Part shown: positions 33,295 through 42,809 of the stretch, in pieces
Numbering within the stretch: the first letter of the stretch is position 1
Layout of the letters: each line of letters opens with the position of its first letter
NCBI GenBank assembly: GCA_023412495.1
Contig: JAEYNP010000014.1
Span: 74,872 to 138,871, forward strand
From: Pseudomonadota bacterium
GTDB lineage: Bacteria; Desulfobacterota; Desulfobulbia; Desulfobulbales; Desulfocapsaceae
Direction of reading: 5' to 3'
DNA: 64,000 nucleotides
The notes under the pieces: model-generated
What the model was told of the DNA's origin: nothing
What the model saw: the letters and a program-made list of their open reading frames with translations, nothing else
Databases searched by the model: none
Translations under genes and position numbers: made by a program

Positions 33295-34053
33295 TCAGTA
33301 CTCGGGGAACACCGATTCGAGTTCCAGTGCGGCCAGAGAGGAGGGGGACGAGAGAGCCTCGCAGGAGTATATCTCATGGGCGATGCGCCTGATCGAGGTA
33401 AAGCCCGCCGAGCGCAACAGCGCTTCCACTCCGGCATGATTGGTGACCCACCAGTTGGTGGGATCCCCCGAAATACGATGCTCGATGAAGGCCATCTTCG
33501 GCCAGCCGGGATGGTTCATCACTTCACGCTGCTGCAAATCGTAATCCGTCTCGACCGGAAAAACCTCTTCGCCGGGCAGGGTCATGGTCTGGAAGATCAT
33601 CTGCCCCCCGCAGCACCGGCGGACGATATCGAGCGCCAGCAAGGGGTAGCGCAGGTGATAGAGGACGCCCATGAACCACACCAGGTCGTACATCTCCGAC
33701 TCTCTGGCCAGCTGGTAGACAGAGAGCTGCCGGAACTCGATGCGGTGGTGGAGATCCATGAGCCTGGCCGCCCAGCGGGCCTGACCGAGGTAGTGTCCAT
33801 TGTTGTCGATGGCCGTCACCTTGGCGCCTCGCCTGGCCAGCTCGAAGCTGTAGTAGCCGGCGTTGCAGCCGATGTCGAGCGCCCGGACCCCGGTCAGGTC
33901 CTGCGGCAGGAAGGGCAGGATCTCCCGCCACTTGTAGGCGGGGAAATCGCCCAGGAAGTGATCGGGGGCGGTCTGCGTGCCGTCCGGCAGGTGCAGATTG
34001 TGAAACCACGGCCCCAGTTCCTCGATTCGGCGTCTGATATGCGCTGAAGGCAT
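33295..34053 (-). CDS. SAM-dependent methyltransferase of the CmoB/DUF1698-like group
   Basis: 252 aa. The N-terminus WFHNLHLPDGTQTAPDHFLGDFP resembles the CmoB-type entry, followed by the SAM motif VRALDIGCNAGYYSFELARRG (about 55-74) and VTAIDNN. The substrate in this context is probably a sugar or a glycolipid intermediate rather than tRNA, because the gene ends the nine-gene sugar cluster and is 36 bases downstream of a CgeB-type glycosyltransferase. The family match (TIGR04290-like) is from memory of the sequence pattern. Confidence 0.75.
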   Translation of the reverse strand: MPSAHIRRRIEELGPWFHNLHLPDGTQTAPDHFLGDFPAYKWREILPFLPQDLTGVRALDIGCNAGYYSFELARRGAKVTAIDNNGHYLGQARWAARLMDLHHRIEFRQLSVYQLARESEMYDLVWFMGVLYHLRYPLLALDIVRRCCGGQMIFQTMTLPGEEVFPVETDYDLQQREVMNHPGWPKMAFIEHRISGDPTNWWVTNHAGVEALLRSAGFTSIRRIAHEIYSCEALSSPSSLAALELESVFPEY

Positions 34054-34089
34054 AATTTCTCCCCTGTGCTTTTCCTTCCCTCTTGTGCG

Positions 34090-35172
34090 CTACTCCCGAT
34101 CGAAATGTTCCTGCAGGTAATGCTCAACCTGCAGGGCGCGGTGGCCGGCGGTATGACAGCTCAGAACCTTGTGGCGGAATCGCTCGGCGATTTTCCGGCG
34201 TTCTTCCTCTCCCATGGCGAGAAAGTCGAGCACGTCGCGGCTGTTGCGGGCTACCAGGATTTCGCCTCCGACCTGGAAGAAGTAATCCAGGCCGGGCCAG
34301 AAATCGCTGATCACCGGGGTGCCGCAGGCCCCGGCCTCGAACAGTCGCACGCTCGGAGAGAAGCCGGCATCGATCATGTCGCGGCGGGTCACGTTCAGGG
34401 TGAAGCGCTGCGAGGTGTAGAACCTGCGGTGCTGCCCGGCCGGAATGTGACTGACCACCTCCACATTGTCCGGCCATTCGATATCAACCGGATACTGGGC
34501 TCCCGCCACACAGAACCTTGCCTCGTGGAGGGCTCGGGCGGTTTTGGCCAGCAGTTCGTCCACCGTCGGCTGACGGTCGGCGCTGTAGGTCCCCAGATAG
34601 CCAAGGGCAAAAGGATGGGCCTCGCCGGCTCCGCCCGGATCAGGCTGGTAGAGGTCGGGATCGACCGAACAGTAGAGGGGCAGGGCCCGCCGCGCCCCGT
34701 ACCTCGTCTCGAGCCGCACCAGGATTGGTCCGCCGGTGAAGGACCAGTACATGTCGAAGATCGGGATCATCCGCGGATGGAGATATTCGTAATCACCTTG
34801 GGCGAGCTTGGTCAGCGTCACCGGAGTGTCAATGTCGTAAAAGACGAAACAACCTTCCGTCAGGCGCTTGACGATGGTGGTAATGACTTCGGCGTCCGAC
34901 ACATAGGAACCGAGGATCACCAGGTCGGCTGCACCGATCTCCGGCTGGTGGGCTTCCAGTTCACCAACCGCCTTGTACAGGACGGTCCGGCAGTAGGGTG
35001 GCTCGGGGAGGTCCCGGTTGGCGGCATACCAGGGCGCATCTTTCTCGAAGAAGGTGATCTTGTGCCCGCGATTTGCCAGGGCTTTGGCGAGGCTTCGGAA
35101 GGTGGTGGCGTGGCCGTTGCCCCAGGACGATGTGATGGAGAGGCCGAAGATGACGATCTTGAGATTTTTCAT
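34090..35172 (-). CDS. CgeB-like glycosyltransferase
   Basis: 360 aa. The N-terminus IVIFGLSITSSWGNGHATTFRSLAKALANRGHKITFFEKDAPWYA and the C-terminal GFSPSVRLFEAGACGTPVISDFWPGLDYFF match the CgeB (GT-B) pattern. It is one of three neighbouring genes with related N-termini (35169 and 36352). The start overlaps the preceding gene by 4 bases. Donor and acceptor are unknown. Confidence 0.8.
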   Translation of the reverse strand: MKNLKIVIFGLSITSSWGNGHATTFRSLAKALANRGHKITFFEKDAPWYAANRDLPEPPYCRTVLYKAVGELEAHQPEIGAADLVILGSYVSDAEVITTIVKRLTEGCFVFYDIDTPVTLTKLAQGDYEYLHPRMIPIFDMYWSFTGGPILVRLETRYGARRALPLYCSVDPDLYQPDPGGAGEAHPFALGYLGTYSADRQPTVDELLAKTARALHEARFCVAGAQYPVDIEWPDNVEVVSHIPAGQHRRFYTSQRFTLNVTRRDMIDAGFSPSVRLFEAGACGTPVISDFWPGLDYFFQVGGEILVARNSRDVLDFLAMGEEERRKIAERFRHKVLSCHTAGHRALQVEHYLQEHFDRE

Positions 35173-36326
35173 TGCTGCACCTTCGATGGAATTATCCGGG
35201 CTGCGGCGCGGCCGCCGATCCCGAGATGGGCGGGGAAACGGGAGACCAGCAGCTCTTCGAACTGCAAGGCCCGGTGCCGGTAGGTATGTTCGGCCAGCAC
35301 CCGCCGCCGCGCCGCCGCCCCGATTTCCCGGGCCGCCTCGTAGGTCAGCTCCCGCAGCCGAAGGATCACCTCATCGCCGCTGGCGGCGGTAAGCACTTCC
35401 TCGCCTGGTCGGAGAAAATGCGGCAGCCCCTCCCACAGGTCGGAGATCAGGCAGGCGCCAGCCCCGGCCGCCTCGAAGACCCTCGTCGGCGGGGAGAAGC
35501 CGATGCGGGCCATGCTGTCGCGGTTGATGTTGAGGACTGCAAGTGGCGTGCAGTTGAAGGCGTTGTGGTCGCCGGTGTAGACATGGCCGAGATACTTGAG
35601 GTTGTCGAAGCGGGGGACATGTTCGTGCCAGCCGCTGCCGCCGAGGATGAAGCTTGCCTCTGGCATTACCTCGACCGGCATGAAGAAAAATTCGTGAACC
35701 CTGCCTTCGCGGTCGGGCAGGCGGTTGCCCAAAAACCCGAGCGTGGCGTGGAACCTGGGGTCCGGTGGTGTCGGATGGTGGGTCTCCGGATCGAGGGCGT
35801 TGTAGACCGGTTCGCAGATCCTTGCTCCCAAGGCTGAATAGGCATCCACCACCGGCCCGCCGCCGCCGTAGGTGAGGATGGCGTCGTAGCGGGGTATCAG
35901 CGCCCGGAAAGGATCATTCGGGTCGCGTTGCACCCGGGCGAGTGTTGCCGGCGCGTCGACATCCCAGAAGATCCTCAGGTTTTTTTTGCCGTGGCTGCCT
36001 CGGTTCTCCAGCACTTCCTTCTCCAGCCAGTCGTCCAGGACCCCGACGCCGCTCGCCTTGATCAGGATATCCGCTTCGCTCGCGGCGAGCAGACAACGTC
36101 CCGCCTCGTGACGGTTGGCGGCATAGACCACGACTCTGGCCCACTCCGGGTCGGCCATATCCCGGTGGCTCTGCCGGTCGTAGGCATCCGGTTCGAAGAA
36201 GGTGACCCGGTGGCCGCGCTCGGCCAGGGCCTTGACCATACCGCGATAATAGGTGGCTGCCCCGTTCCAGTAGGAGGAAACGAGGCTCGAGCCGAAAAAG
36301 GCGATGTTAAGGCTTGGCAGTGGCAT
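35169..36326 (-). CDS. CgeB-like glycosyltransferase
   Basis: About 385 aa. The N-terminus IAFFGSSLVSSYWNGAATYYRGMVKALAERGHRVTFFEPDAYDRQ and the C-terminal GFSPPTRVFEAAGAGACLISDLWEGLPHFL are of the same family as the next gene. I chose the ATG at 36326, preceded by AAAGGAGATCG; the longer in-frame extension to 36722 is a shadow of the next gene upstream. A gap of 25 bases separates it from the preceding gene in the operon, and its stop overlaps the following start. Confidence 0.8.
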   Translation of the reverse strand: MPLPSLNIAFFGSSLVSSYWNGAATYYRGMVKALAERGHRVTFFEPDAYDRQSHRDMADPEWARVVVYAANRHEAGRCLLAASEADILIKASGVGVLDDWLEKEVLENRGSHGKKNLRIFWDVDAPATLARVQRDPNDPFRALIPRYDAILTYGGGGPVVDAYSALGARICEPVYNALDPETHHPTPPDPRFHATLGFLGNRLPDREGRVHEFFFMPVEVMPEASFILGGSGWHEHVPRFDNLKYLGHVYTGDHNAFNCTPLAVLNINRDSMARIGFSPPTRVFEAAGAGACLISDLWEGLPHFLRPGEEVLTAASGDEVILRLRELTYEAAREIGAAARRRVLAEHTYRHRALQFEELLVSRFPAHLGIGGRAAARIIPSKVQQ

Positions 36327-36351
36327 GGGGCGATCTCCTTTTCCTGTGATT

Positions 36352-37512
36352 TTAATACGTCTTTTCTGGAATGGCGGGCGTAATCGGCTTCCGCTCGCGG
36401 GCCTCCAGCGCGGCGAGGATCTCCAGCAGCTGGTCGACCCGATGGGCGCAGGTGTGACGTACCCGAATGGTGGCCAGGGCATGGGCGGCGAGATGCCGGG
36501 CGAAGACGCGGTCGCGGAGGAGGGTGGCGAGATGCTCCTGCATTTCTTTTCTGTTGCGGGCGACGAGGTAGTCCTTGTCCTCCCGGAACAAACCCTCGCT
36601 GTCCCGCCAGGGGGAGGTGACGAGGGGAATCCCGCAGGCCATGGCCTCGAAGGGCCGGATGGTCGGGATGCCGGGCAGGGTCTCGACGTAATGGTGCCGC
36701 GGCACGTGGATAGTGACGGCATGGTTGGCGAAGGCCTCGGGCACCCGGTAGTTCGCTATCCAGCCGCAGTAGCGGATGCCCCTTTCGTCGAGGGATTTCA
36801 GCACTACCTCCGGATATCGCACGCCGTAGAGATGGCAGGTGAGTCCCAAAGCCTGCACCGGCTGGAAGAGGAATTCCTCCAGCTCCCGGCTGCGCTCGTC
36901 GTCCCCCCAGTTGCCGACCCAGACCAGATCGCCGGAGGGCGCCCCGGGATCCGGCTCGCGGGGGCGGAAGCGGCGGATGTCGGCTGCCTCGTGCCAGCTC
37001 CAGACGGAATCGTTGAATCCGTTTTTCCGGTAAACTTCGGCGAGGACCTTGCCGAAGGCGAGAATGCCGTCGTATGATTCGAGCCGGAAGCGTCTCATCC
37101 AGGGGGGATCGCTGATCAGGCGGTGGTGAGTGTCGTGGAAGAGCAGTCTGAAGCGGTGCCTCTGCCGGCCTTTGTTCCGCCACCTCTCGCGCAGTTCGGC
37201 GAGGCCGTTGACAAGCCAGGGCTCGTTCCACTCGTGGACCAGGATCACGTCGGCCTCGGCAGCGACTTTGGCAAGGTTCAAGGTGCGGTCATAACAGATG
37301 CTGGTGAGCTCCGGGTACCGCTCCTGAAACTCCCGGAGGGCGGACGGGCCGTATTCCCGGATCAGGTTATCCCGGCTCCAGCCGTCGACCGGCTCGAAGA
37401 CCCGGACCCGGTGGCCCCGCGCGAGCAGCTCGCTTACCACACCGCGGAGGAAGTGGGCGTTGCCGTGGTTCCAGTCGGAGACCAGGGAGTGGTAGAAGAA
37501 TGCGAAATCCAT
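36352..37512 (-). CDS. Glycosyltransferase, GT-B type related to the CgeB group
   Basis: About 386 aa. The start FAFFYHSLVSDWNHGNAHFLRGVVSELLARGHRVRVFEPVDGWSRDN is related to the two following genes, and the C-terminal part IPTIRPFEAMACGIPLVTSPW is the usual GT-B donor-binding segment. I chose the ATG at 37512, preceded by GGGGGACGGAAC, over one at 37530. Gap of 21 bases from the previous gene. Linkage is unknown. Confidence 0.78.
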   Translation of the reverse strand: MDFAFFYHSLVSDWNHGNAHFLRGVVSELLARGHRVRVFEPVDGWSRDNLIREYGPSALREFQERYPELTSICYDRTLNLAKVAAEADVILVHEWNEPWLVNGLAELRERWRNKGRQRHRFRLLFHDTHHRLISDPPWMRRFRLESYDGILAFGKVLAEVYRKNGFNDSVWSWHEAADIRRFRPREPDPGAPSGDLVWVGNWGDDERSRELEEFLFQPVQALGLTCHLYGVRYPEVVLKSLDERGIRYCGWIANYRVPEAFANHAVTIHVPRHHYVETLPGIPTIRPFEAMACGIPLVTSPWRDSEGLFREDKDYLVARNRKEMQEHLATLLRDRVFARHLAAHALATIRVRHTCAHRVDQLLEILAALEARERKPITPAIPEKTY

Positions 37513-37533
37513 GTTCCGTCCCCCGTTCAACTT

Positions 37534-38634
37534 TTATCTTGTTCTCGAAATGTTCTTCGCCAAAAGGCTGTGATAGCAGTCCATGTAACCGGCAGTCATC
37601 CGGCTGCCGGTAAACCACTGCGCCTGCCGCCGGGATCGTGTCGCCAGCCGCAACCGCCTTTCGGGGTGGCGGATGAGTTCGCTGAGAGCCAGCCGCAGCT
37701 CCTCCGGCCGGTCCGGATCCACATAGACAGCACCGTCGCCCCAGATCTCCATGAGGCTGTCGATCCCGCCCAGAACAAGGGCGCAGCCGGCGCGCGCCGC
37801 TTCGAGGATGGAGAGGCCGAAGGGTTCGTAACGCGAGGGGGCTGCGAATATGGCGGCGCGGGTGAGCCAGTCGGCCAGCTCCTCCGGGGTGAGAAATCCG
37901 AGATGGCGGAGGCCTGTAACCGGTGTCCGGCCGGAATCGGCAAATTGCTCTTCCCCCGCTACACAGACCGGCCAATCGAGCTGTTCGGCGATAGTCGCCA
38001 GCTGGGCGATATTCTTGGCCCGGTCCCACAGTCTGCCGGCGGCGAGGATCAGGTCCTGGCCGCGTGCGGCTTTTGTCCCGGGGGATACCACGGGAGGATA
38101 ATCGAGGCCGTTGGCGATGACCCGGGAAGCCGGCAGGGGCCCGTAATGGCGATTGAGGGCGGCAAGCATGGCGGGGGAAGGGGCAACGACCAGATCGGCA
38201 TGTCGGATGCTCTCCTGTACCACAGTTCGGTAGCGCTTCCACTTGGCGGGGGCCGGCTCGCCGTGTACCGCCTGCCACCACGAAAGGACGCAGGAGTGGC
38301 CGACCAGGAGCACCGGCGCGGGCCATCTGAGGCTGCCGTGGGCGATATCGTTCAGATGTACGATATCCGGGCAGAATTCCTCCGCCACCGTCAGCAGCCA
38401 GCCGCCGGCGGCGGCCACATCCTCCCAGGGATCCTCCATCCAGCACAGGCGGTAGCGGCTCTCGTAGAGACGCACATGGGAGAGCTTCGCCACAGCGGCG
38501 CGCTGGTCGATGGAGAGTTCCCGGCCCATGGTGGCGAGAGCGATCCGAACTCCGAAGTGCTGCAGGTTGCGGCACAGCGTCAGAGCAAACGTCCACACCC
38601 CTCCGATGGGGTCGGCGGTCAGCAGGAGTTTCAT
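37534..38634 (-). CDS. Family 4 (GT4) glycosyltransferase
   Basis: 366 aa. N-terminal half TADPIGGVWTFALTLCRNLQHFG, and C-terminal GT4 segment APSRYEPFGLSILEAARAGCALVLGGIDSL with the conserved E-(x)7-E spacing (EPFGLSILEA). ILAAGRLWDRAKNI is the nucleotide-donor region. Translation is probably coupled to the Gfo/Idh/MocA gene because the start overlaps its stop by 4 bases. Sugar donor unknown. Confidence 0.85.
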   Translation of the reverse strand: MKLLLTADPIGGVWTFALTLCRNLQHFGVRIALATMGRELSIDQRAAVAKLSHVRLYESRYRLCWMEDPWEDVAAAGGWLLTVAEEFCPDIVHLNDIAHGSLRWPAPVLLVGHSCVLSWWQAVHGEPAPAKWKRYRTVVQESIRHADLVVAPSPAMLAALNRHYGPLPASRVIANGLDYPPVVSPGTKAARGQDLILAAGRLWDRAKNIAQLATIAEQLDWPVCVAGEEQFADSGRTPVTGLRHLGFLTPEELADWLTRAAIFAAPSRYEPFGLSILEAARAGCALVLGGIDSLMEIWGDGAVYVDPDRPEELRLALSELIRHPERRLRLATRSRRQAQWFTGSRMTAGYMDCYHSLLAKNISRTR

Positions 38635-39665
38635 CGGTGGTAGATCCGGTCGATCAGTTCCGCCACCTGCACCGCCTGCGCGACCTCCAGGTCGAAGACG
38701 TTGCCTGCGGCAAGTTTTCCGGCCCAGTCGATCAGCGCCCGGCCGCCCCAGGCGTCGGGGTACCAGGCCAGCTGCTTACGAGAGGTGCCGCAGAACCGGA
38801 AAATCTCGAAGTCGTAGAAGGAACCGGCAACATTGGTGAGCGCGGCTCCGCCGCGGGTGCCGTGGAAGTGGGCCTCGATCACCGCGTCCCGGCCGACATG
38901 GAGATTCCACGAGCAGCACAGGCGAAGGTGGCATCCGTTCAACAGGAACTCGGCTGTGGCATAGTCCTCGACTCCGGTAAAGGGCGGCTGAAGGAGCTTT
39001 CCTCCGGCGAAGAGCCTGCTGGTCACTCCTTGCACCTCCCCCGGACCGAGCAACCACAGCGCCAGATCGGCCAGATGGATGCCGAGATCCATAATGCAGC
39101 CGCCGCCCGCCGAAGAGATCTCGTAGAACCAGGCCTTATCCGGACCGTAGGCGTTATGGAAGATCAGGTCGGCGGCAAAAATCTCCCCGAGTGCGCCGGC
39201 CCGGATCTCGTCGCGCAACTGGGCCATGCCCGCCAGATGGCGGTAGGAGAAATCGACTCCCAGCAGTTTGCCTTCGGCCCTGGCGGCTTCCACCACCCGG
39301 ATCGTCTCCGCCCTGGTGCGGGCCAGCGGCTTTTGGCAGAATACCGCCTTGCCGCGGGAAAGGGCGGCAAGGCATTGATCGGCGTGGAGGGCGCTGGGGG
39401 TGGCGATGACGACGCCGTCGAGATCATCTTCCAGGAGTTCGGTAAACGATCGGGCCACCGCGGCGCCGCTCGACAGCGACACCGCCGCGGCAGCCGCCTC
39501 AGGGGAGGTGTCGAAGACGGAGCCGAGTTCCGCGACGCCGGACTCGAGGAGGGCCTGCAGACGCATTCGGCCGATCCAGCCGGTGCCGACGAATCCCAGC
39601 CGTGGCCGCCGATCGAGGGACTGATGCTTGGCAGCCGGATCAAGGACGGGAACGTTATTCTTCAT
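38631..39665 (-). CDS. Gfo/Idh/MocA-family oxidoreductase
   Basis: About 344 aa. Rossmann motif GFVGTGWIGRM (residues about 25-35), then the EKP-type segment VFCQKPLARTRAETIRVV, and a C-terminal beta-sheet domain with GGGCIMDLGIHLADLALWLLG. The family oxidises or isomerises sugars and inositols, often on nucleotide sugars. Its ATG overlaps the stop of the alcohol dehydrogenase gene by 4 bases (ATGA), so the two are probably coupled and may form a redox pair on the same sugar. Confidence 0.87.
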   Translation of the reverse strand: MKNNVPVLDPAAKHQSLDRRPRLGFVGTGWIGRMRLQALLESGVAELGSVFDTSPEAAAAAVSLSSGAAVARSFTELLEDDLDGVVIATPSALHADQCLAALSRGKAVFCQKPLARTRAETIRVVEAARAEGKLLGVDFSYRHLAGMAQLRDEIRAGALGEIFAADLIFHNAYGPDKAWFYEISSAGGGCIMDLGIHLADLALWLLGPGEVQGVTSRLFAGGKLLQPPFTGVEDYATAEFLLNGCHLRLCCSWNLHVGRDAVIEAHFHGTRGGAALTNVAGSFYDFEIFRFCGTSRKQLAWYPDAWGGRALIDWAGKLAAGNVFDLEVAQAVQVAELIDRIYHR

Positions 39666-40684
39666 AGCTGCACCCAACCCTTGATGAAGCCGTCCGGGCG
39701 GTCGACCAGCATCTTGAATCCGTCGTTCAGCCGGTCGAGGTGGAAACGGTGTGTCAACAGCTCGGTAACCCGTAGACGGCCGTCCAGGATGGCGGCGATG
39801 CCGTCGGCGATCCCCTGGATGACGCGACGCCGGTCACGCTCATGGGCGTTGACTACCTCGATGGCACGCCAATTCCACTTCTGCATGTTGATCTGGCGCG
39901 GGCCGTCCTGGTGGTAGCCGGCGATGGCCATCCTACCGTATTCTGCGATTATTTCGGTGGCGAGATCGAGGGCGAACTGCAGCCCCGTCGCCTCCACAAC
40001 ACGAGAGCAGCCGCGGCCGCCGGTTATCTCCATAACCTTCTTGCTGTTGCCCCACCAGTCTTCGGTATCAAAAGTTGCCTCGGCGCCAAAGCTTTCCGCA
40101 AGCTCTCGGGCGCTTTCCCGCCGGGTGAGGACAATGACCCGGGCGCCGGCGGCAGCGGAGAGCTGCGTGAGAAGCAGGCCTAAAAAACCGGCGCCGATGA
40201 TGGCCGTGTACTGCCCCTCGCGGATATCGGCCCGGCGGAAGATATTCATGGCGCAGCCCACGGCTTCGCCGGGGAAGGGCTGGCCGGCGAACGACTCCGG
40301 CAGCGGCACCACATCCCGCACGGAGGCGGTGATATAGCCGGCAAAGGCCCGGTCGTGCAGCACGGTGACCTTCTGCCCGCAGCGCAGGTCGGGGAGCAGG
40401 CGGCGCAGCCGGTGGCCGATCTCGACGATCTCGCCCCACCCTTCATGCCCCGGGGCGCCGGCCGGCAGCGGATAATCGAACCAGGGCCTGCCCTCCCAGA
40501 CCGGCAGGCTCGAGGCGCAGATTCCGCACCCCTCCAGGCGGAGCATCAGTTCCGAGGGTTTCATGGCCGGGAGTGGCTGTTCCTGCAGCTCGAAATCTTT
40601 CGGCCCGCGGAGCACGGCGGCCAGGGCTGGGAGCGACGCTGCCCGGGGACGGCAGTGAGATGCGGGCTTAGCGGATATTGGCAT
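39662..40684 (-). CDS. Zinc-type alcohol dehydrogenase (MDR superfamily)
   Basis: 340 aa. The catalytic zinc region is LEGCGICASSLPVWEG and PGHEGWGEI, and the cofactor site is AIIGAGFLGLLLTQLSAAAGARVI. The structural zinc loop with four Cys is absent. The family contains sorbitol- and threonine-dehydrogenase-like enzymes and 2-deoxy-scyllo-inosamine dehydrogenases; this position in the cluster suggests oxidation of a sugar hydroxyl. The start overlaps the fused hydrolase-epimerase gene by 17 bases. Confidence 0.85.
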   Translation of the reverse strand: MPISAKPASHCRPRAASLPALAAVLRGPKDFELQEQPLPAMKPSELMLRLEGCGICASSLPVWEGRPWFDYPLPAGAPGHEGWGEIVEIGHRLRRLLPDLRCGQKVTVLHDRAFAGYITASVRDVVPLPESFAGQPFPGEAVGCAMNIFRRADIREGQYTAIIGAGFLGLLLTQLSAAAGARVIVLTRRESARELAESFGAEATFDTEDWWGNSKKVMEITGGRGCSRVVEATGLQFALDLATEIIAEYGRMAIAGYHQDGPRQINMQKWNWRAIEVVNAHERDRRRVIQGIADGIAAILDGRLRVTELLTHRFHLDRLNDGFKMLVDRPDGFIKGWVQL

Positions 40685-42809
40685 TGTGCAGGTCTCCTTT
40701 GGTGGCGGATATCGGGGAAAGGGGAACGGATTGCTGAGTGAAGATGTGCATGATCACCCACTCGGAGAGCTTGCGCAAACCGGTGTCGATGGTGGTGGTT
40801 GGCTGCCAGCCGGTGAGACTGCGGAACCGGCCGTGGTCGGTAATGTAATATTTCTGGTCGCCCTGCCGCCAGTCGGCGAAGGAATACCGGCAGCGCCTGC
40901 CGGACATCGCCTCGATCCGTGGCAGCAGTTCGAGCAGGCTGATGCTGTTGGCGGCCCCGCCGCCGATATTGAAAGCCCGGCCGGCCAGGCGGTCCATGTC
41001 GGCGAAGGCGGCTAGCATGGCTCCGACCAGATCCTCCACGAAAAGAATGTCGCGGACCTGCCGCCCGTCGCCATAGAGTGTGAGGGGCTGGTTCTGCAGG
41101 GCCCGGATCAAAAAGTGGGCGACCCAGCCCTGATCTTCGTTGCCGAACTGATGGGGGCCATAGATGCAGCTCATGCGGAAGACCACCGCCCGGATGCCGT
41201 AGGTGCGGGCGTAATCGAGGACGTACTGGTCCGCCGCGCCTTTGGAGCAGCCGTAGGGACTGTGGAAATCCAGCCGATGGCTCTCGTCGACGCCCTCGGT
41301 GTAGCGGCGCTTGACCGGGTGGTAGCGGGTGGTGTTCGCTTTCAGGGCCACTTCCTCCAGGGCTCCATAGACCTTGTTGGTGGAGGTGAAGAGGAGCGGT
41401 GGCGGGTTTGGCATGTCCCGAATGGACTCCAGGAGGTTCAAAGTGCCGCGCACGTTGGTGTCGAAATCCAGCTGGGGAAAATCGATGCTGGTGGTCACCG
41501 CGACCTGGGCGGCGAGGTGGAAAATGCGCGAGGCCCTGTGCACGGCGTCCCGAACCAGATGGCTGTTGCGCATGTCGGCGATCTCCACCTGCACCTTGTC
41601 GCCGTAGGTCTCGCAAAGGTATTCCAGGTTGCGTTCAACTCCGGGGCGGGCGAGGTTGTCGAAGATCAGCACCGACTCGCCCTGCCTGAGGAGCCGCTCG
41701 GCCACGTTGGTGCCGATAAAGCCGGCTCCACCTGTGATGAGCGCCACCTTCTTTCCAGCCTTTTTCTTCGCCTTTCGGTCGTTGCGGGCGGAGGCGGCGA
41801 AACTCTTCCGGCCGCCCACTACTACCAGCGGCTTCCGGCTCAGTTCAGCGCCGCTCTGGGTGACGCTGTCGACGAGGTCGTGCAGGCCGGCCAGCCCGCT
41901 CTCCTGCCACACCCGACAAATAAGCTTGGGGGTGCCGTCGGCCGACTTCAGGCCGAAGTGGTAGTGACGCTCGTCCTCGTGAAAGCCGTCCTGATGATTC
42001 TCATGGGGGTGCAGGTCGAAGGCCGAATACCAGTAGACCCGGTCGAGCGGCGCCGCCAGTGCCTCTATCAGCACCTTGACCTGATTGATCTCATCGTGCC
42101 GCCAGGTGGAATATCCCACTTCGGTCAGCCAGAGCTCGGGCTTCAGACGATATGACGAAAGCACCGCCCGAACCCTGTCGATCTTATCACCCCAGCTCTC
42201 ACCGCTGAACTCCCAGGTTCCCGGAAAGCCGTGCAATCCCAGGGCATCGATCCAGTCGACGGTGCCGCGCGAGCACATCAGGTTGAGCCAGTTGGGGTCT
42301 GTCGGGCACATGCCGCCCAGCACCGTCTTCTTGCCGCGCTGCCTCGCCCAGTGGGCGGCCATGCCGATCATCTCGGAGAAAATTCGCCAGTCCGGATCGA
42401 GGGTCCAGTCCCAGTCGTTGAGGTTGTTGGGTTCGTTCCACAGCTCGAGCCACTCGAAATGGCGGCCGTAGTCGGTGATCATGATATCGATGAAATCGGC
42501 GTAATCCTTCGGGTTGCGCGGCGGCGAGGAGGTCTTGGGCTCTATCCCCAGGGAGGGAGGGGTATAGGTGAAGCAGGGCAGCAGCTCGGCCTCGCGGGCG
42601 ATCCTGGGGATAAGCCAGTCGAACCACTTCTTTCCATCCTGCGTATGCCAATCGGCCCAGGACAGGCCGGTCCGAAGGCTCCCTATGCCCAGCTCGCGCA
42701 TGAGCTGCAGCGTTTCCTCGGCATGTTCGTATTCGCCGGGGCGCAGCCATTCCAGGACGCCGATCCGTCTTGCCGCCAGTTGGCGGGGCTGGTGCTTTTT
42801 CTCCGTCAT
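40668..42809 (-). CDS. Fusion: glycoside-hydrolase-like (clan A) domain plus NAD-dependent epimerase
   Basis: 713 aa. The N-terminal about 315 residues look like a clan-A TIM-barrel glycosidase (GH5/GH39-like): LELWNEPNN with the acid/base E126 and LTEVGYSTW with the nucleophile E230, and no signal peptide. After an Ala/Lys-rich linker (about 325-352) comes a complete extended SDR: GGAGFIGTN (360-368), catalytic YGCSK (Y518, K522), and SCIYGPHQFGNEDQGWV, the segment typical of CDP-paratose 2-epimerase-like enzymes. I know of no common enzyme with this pairing. The ATG overlaps the preceding epimerase stop by 4 bases. The function of the pair is inference. Confidence 0.85.
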   Translation of the reverse strand: MTEKKHQPRQLAARRIGVLEWLRPGEYEHAEETLQLMRELGIGSLRTGLSWADWHTQDGKKWFDWLIPRIAREAELLPCFTYTPPSLGIEPKTSSPPRNPKDYADFIDIMITDYGRHFEWLELWNEPNNLNDWDWTLDPDWRIFSEMIGMAAHWARQRGKKTVLGGMCPTDPNWLNLMCSRGTVDWIDALGLHGFPGTWEFSGESWGDKIDRVRAVLSSYRLKPELWLTEVGYSTWRHDEINQVKVLIEALAAPLDRVYWYSAFDLHPHENHQDGFHEDERHYHFGLKSADGTPKLICRVWQESGLAGLHDLVDSVTQSGAELSRKPLVVVGGRKSFAASARNDRKAKKKAGKKVALITGGAGFIGTNVAERLLRQGESVLIFDNLARPGVERNLEYLCETYGDKVQVEIADMRNSHLVRDAVHRASRIFHLAAQVAVTTSIDFPQLDFDTNVRGTLNLLESIRDMPNPPPLLFTSTNKVYGALEEVALKANTTRYHPVKRRYTEGVDESHRLDFHSPYGCSKGAADQYVLDYARTYGIRAVVFRMSCIYGPHQFGNEDQGWVAHFLIRALQNQPLTLYGDGRQVRDILFVEDLVGAMLAAFADMDRLAGRAFNIGGGAANSISLLELLPRIEAMSGRRCRYSFADWRQGDQKYYITDHGRFRSLTGWQPTTTIDTGLRKLSEWVIMHIFTQQSVPLSPISATKGDLHNANIR

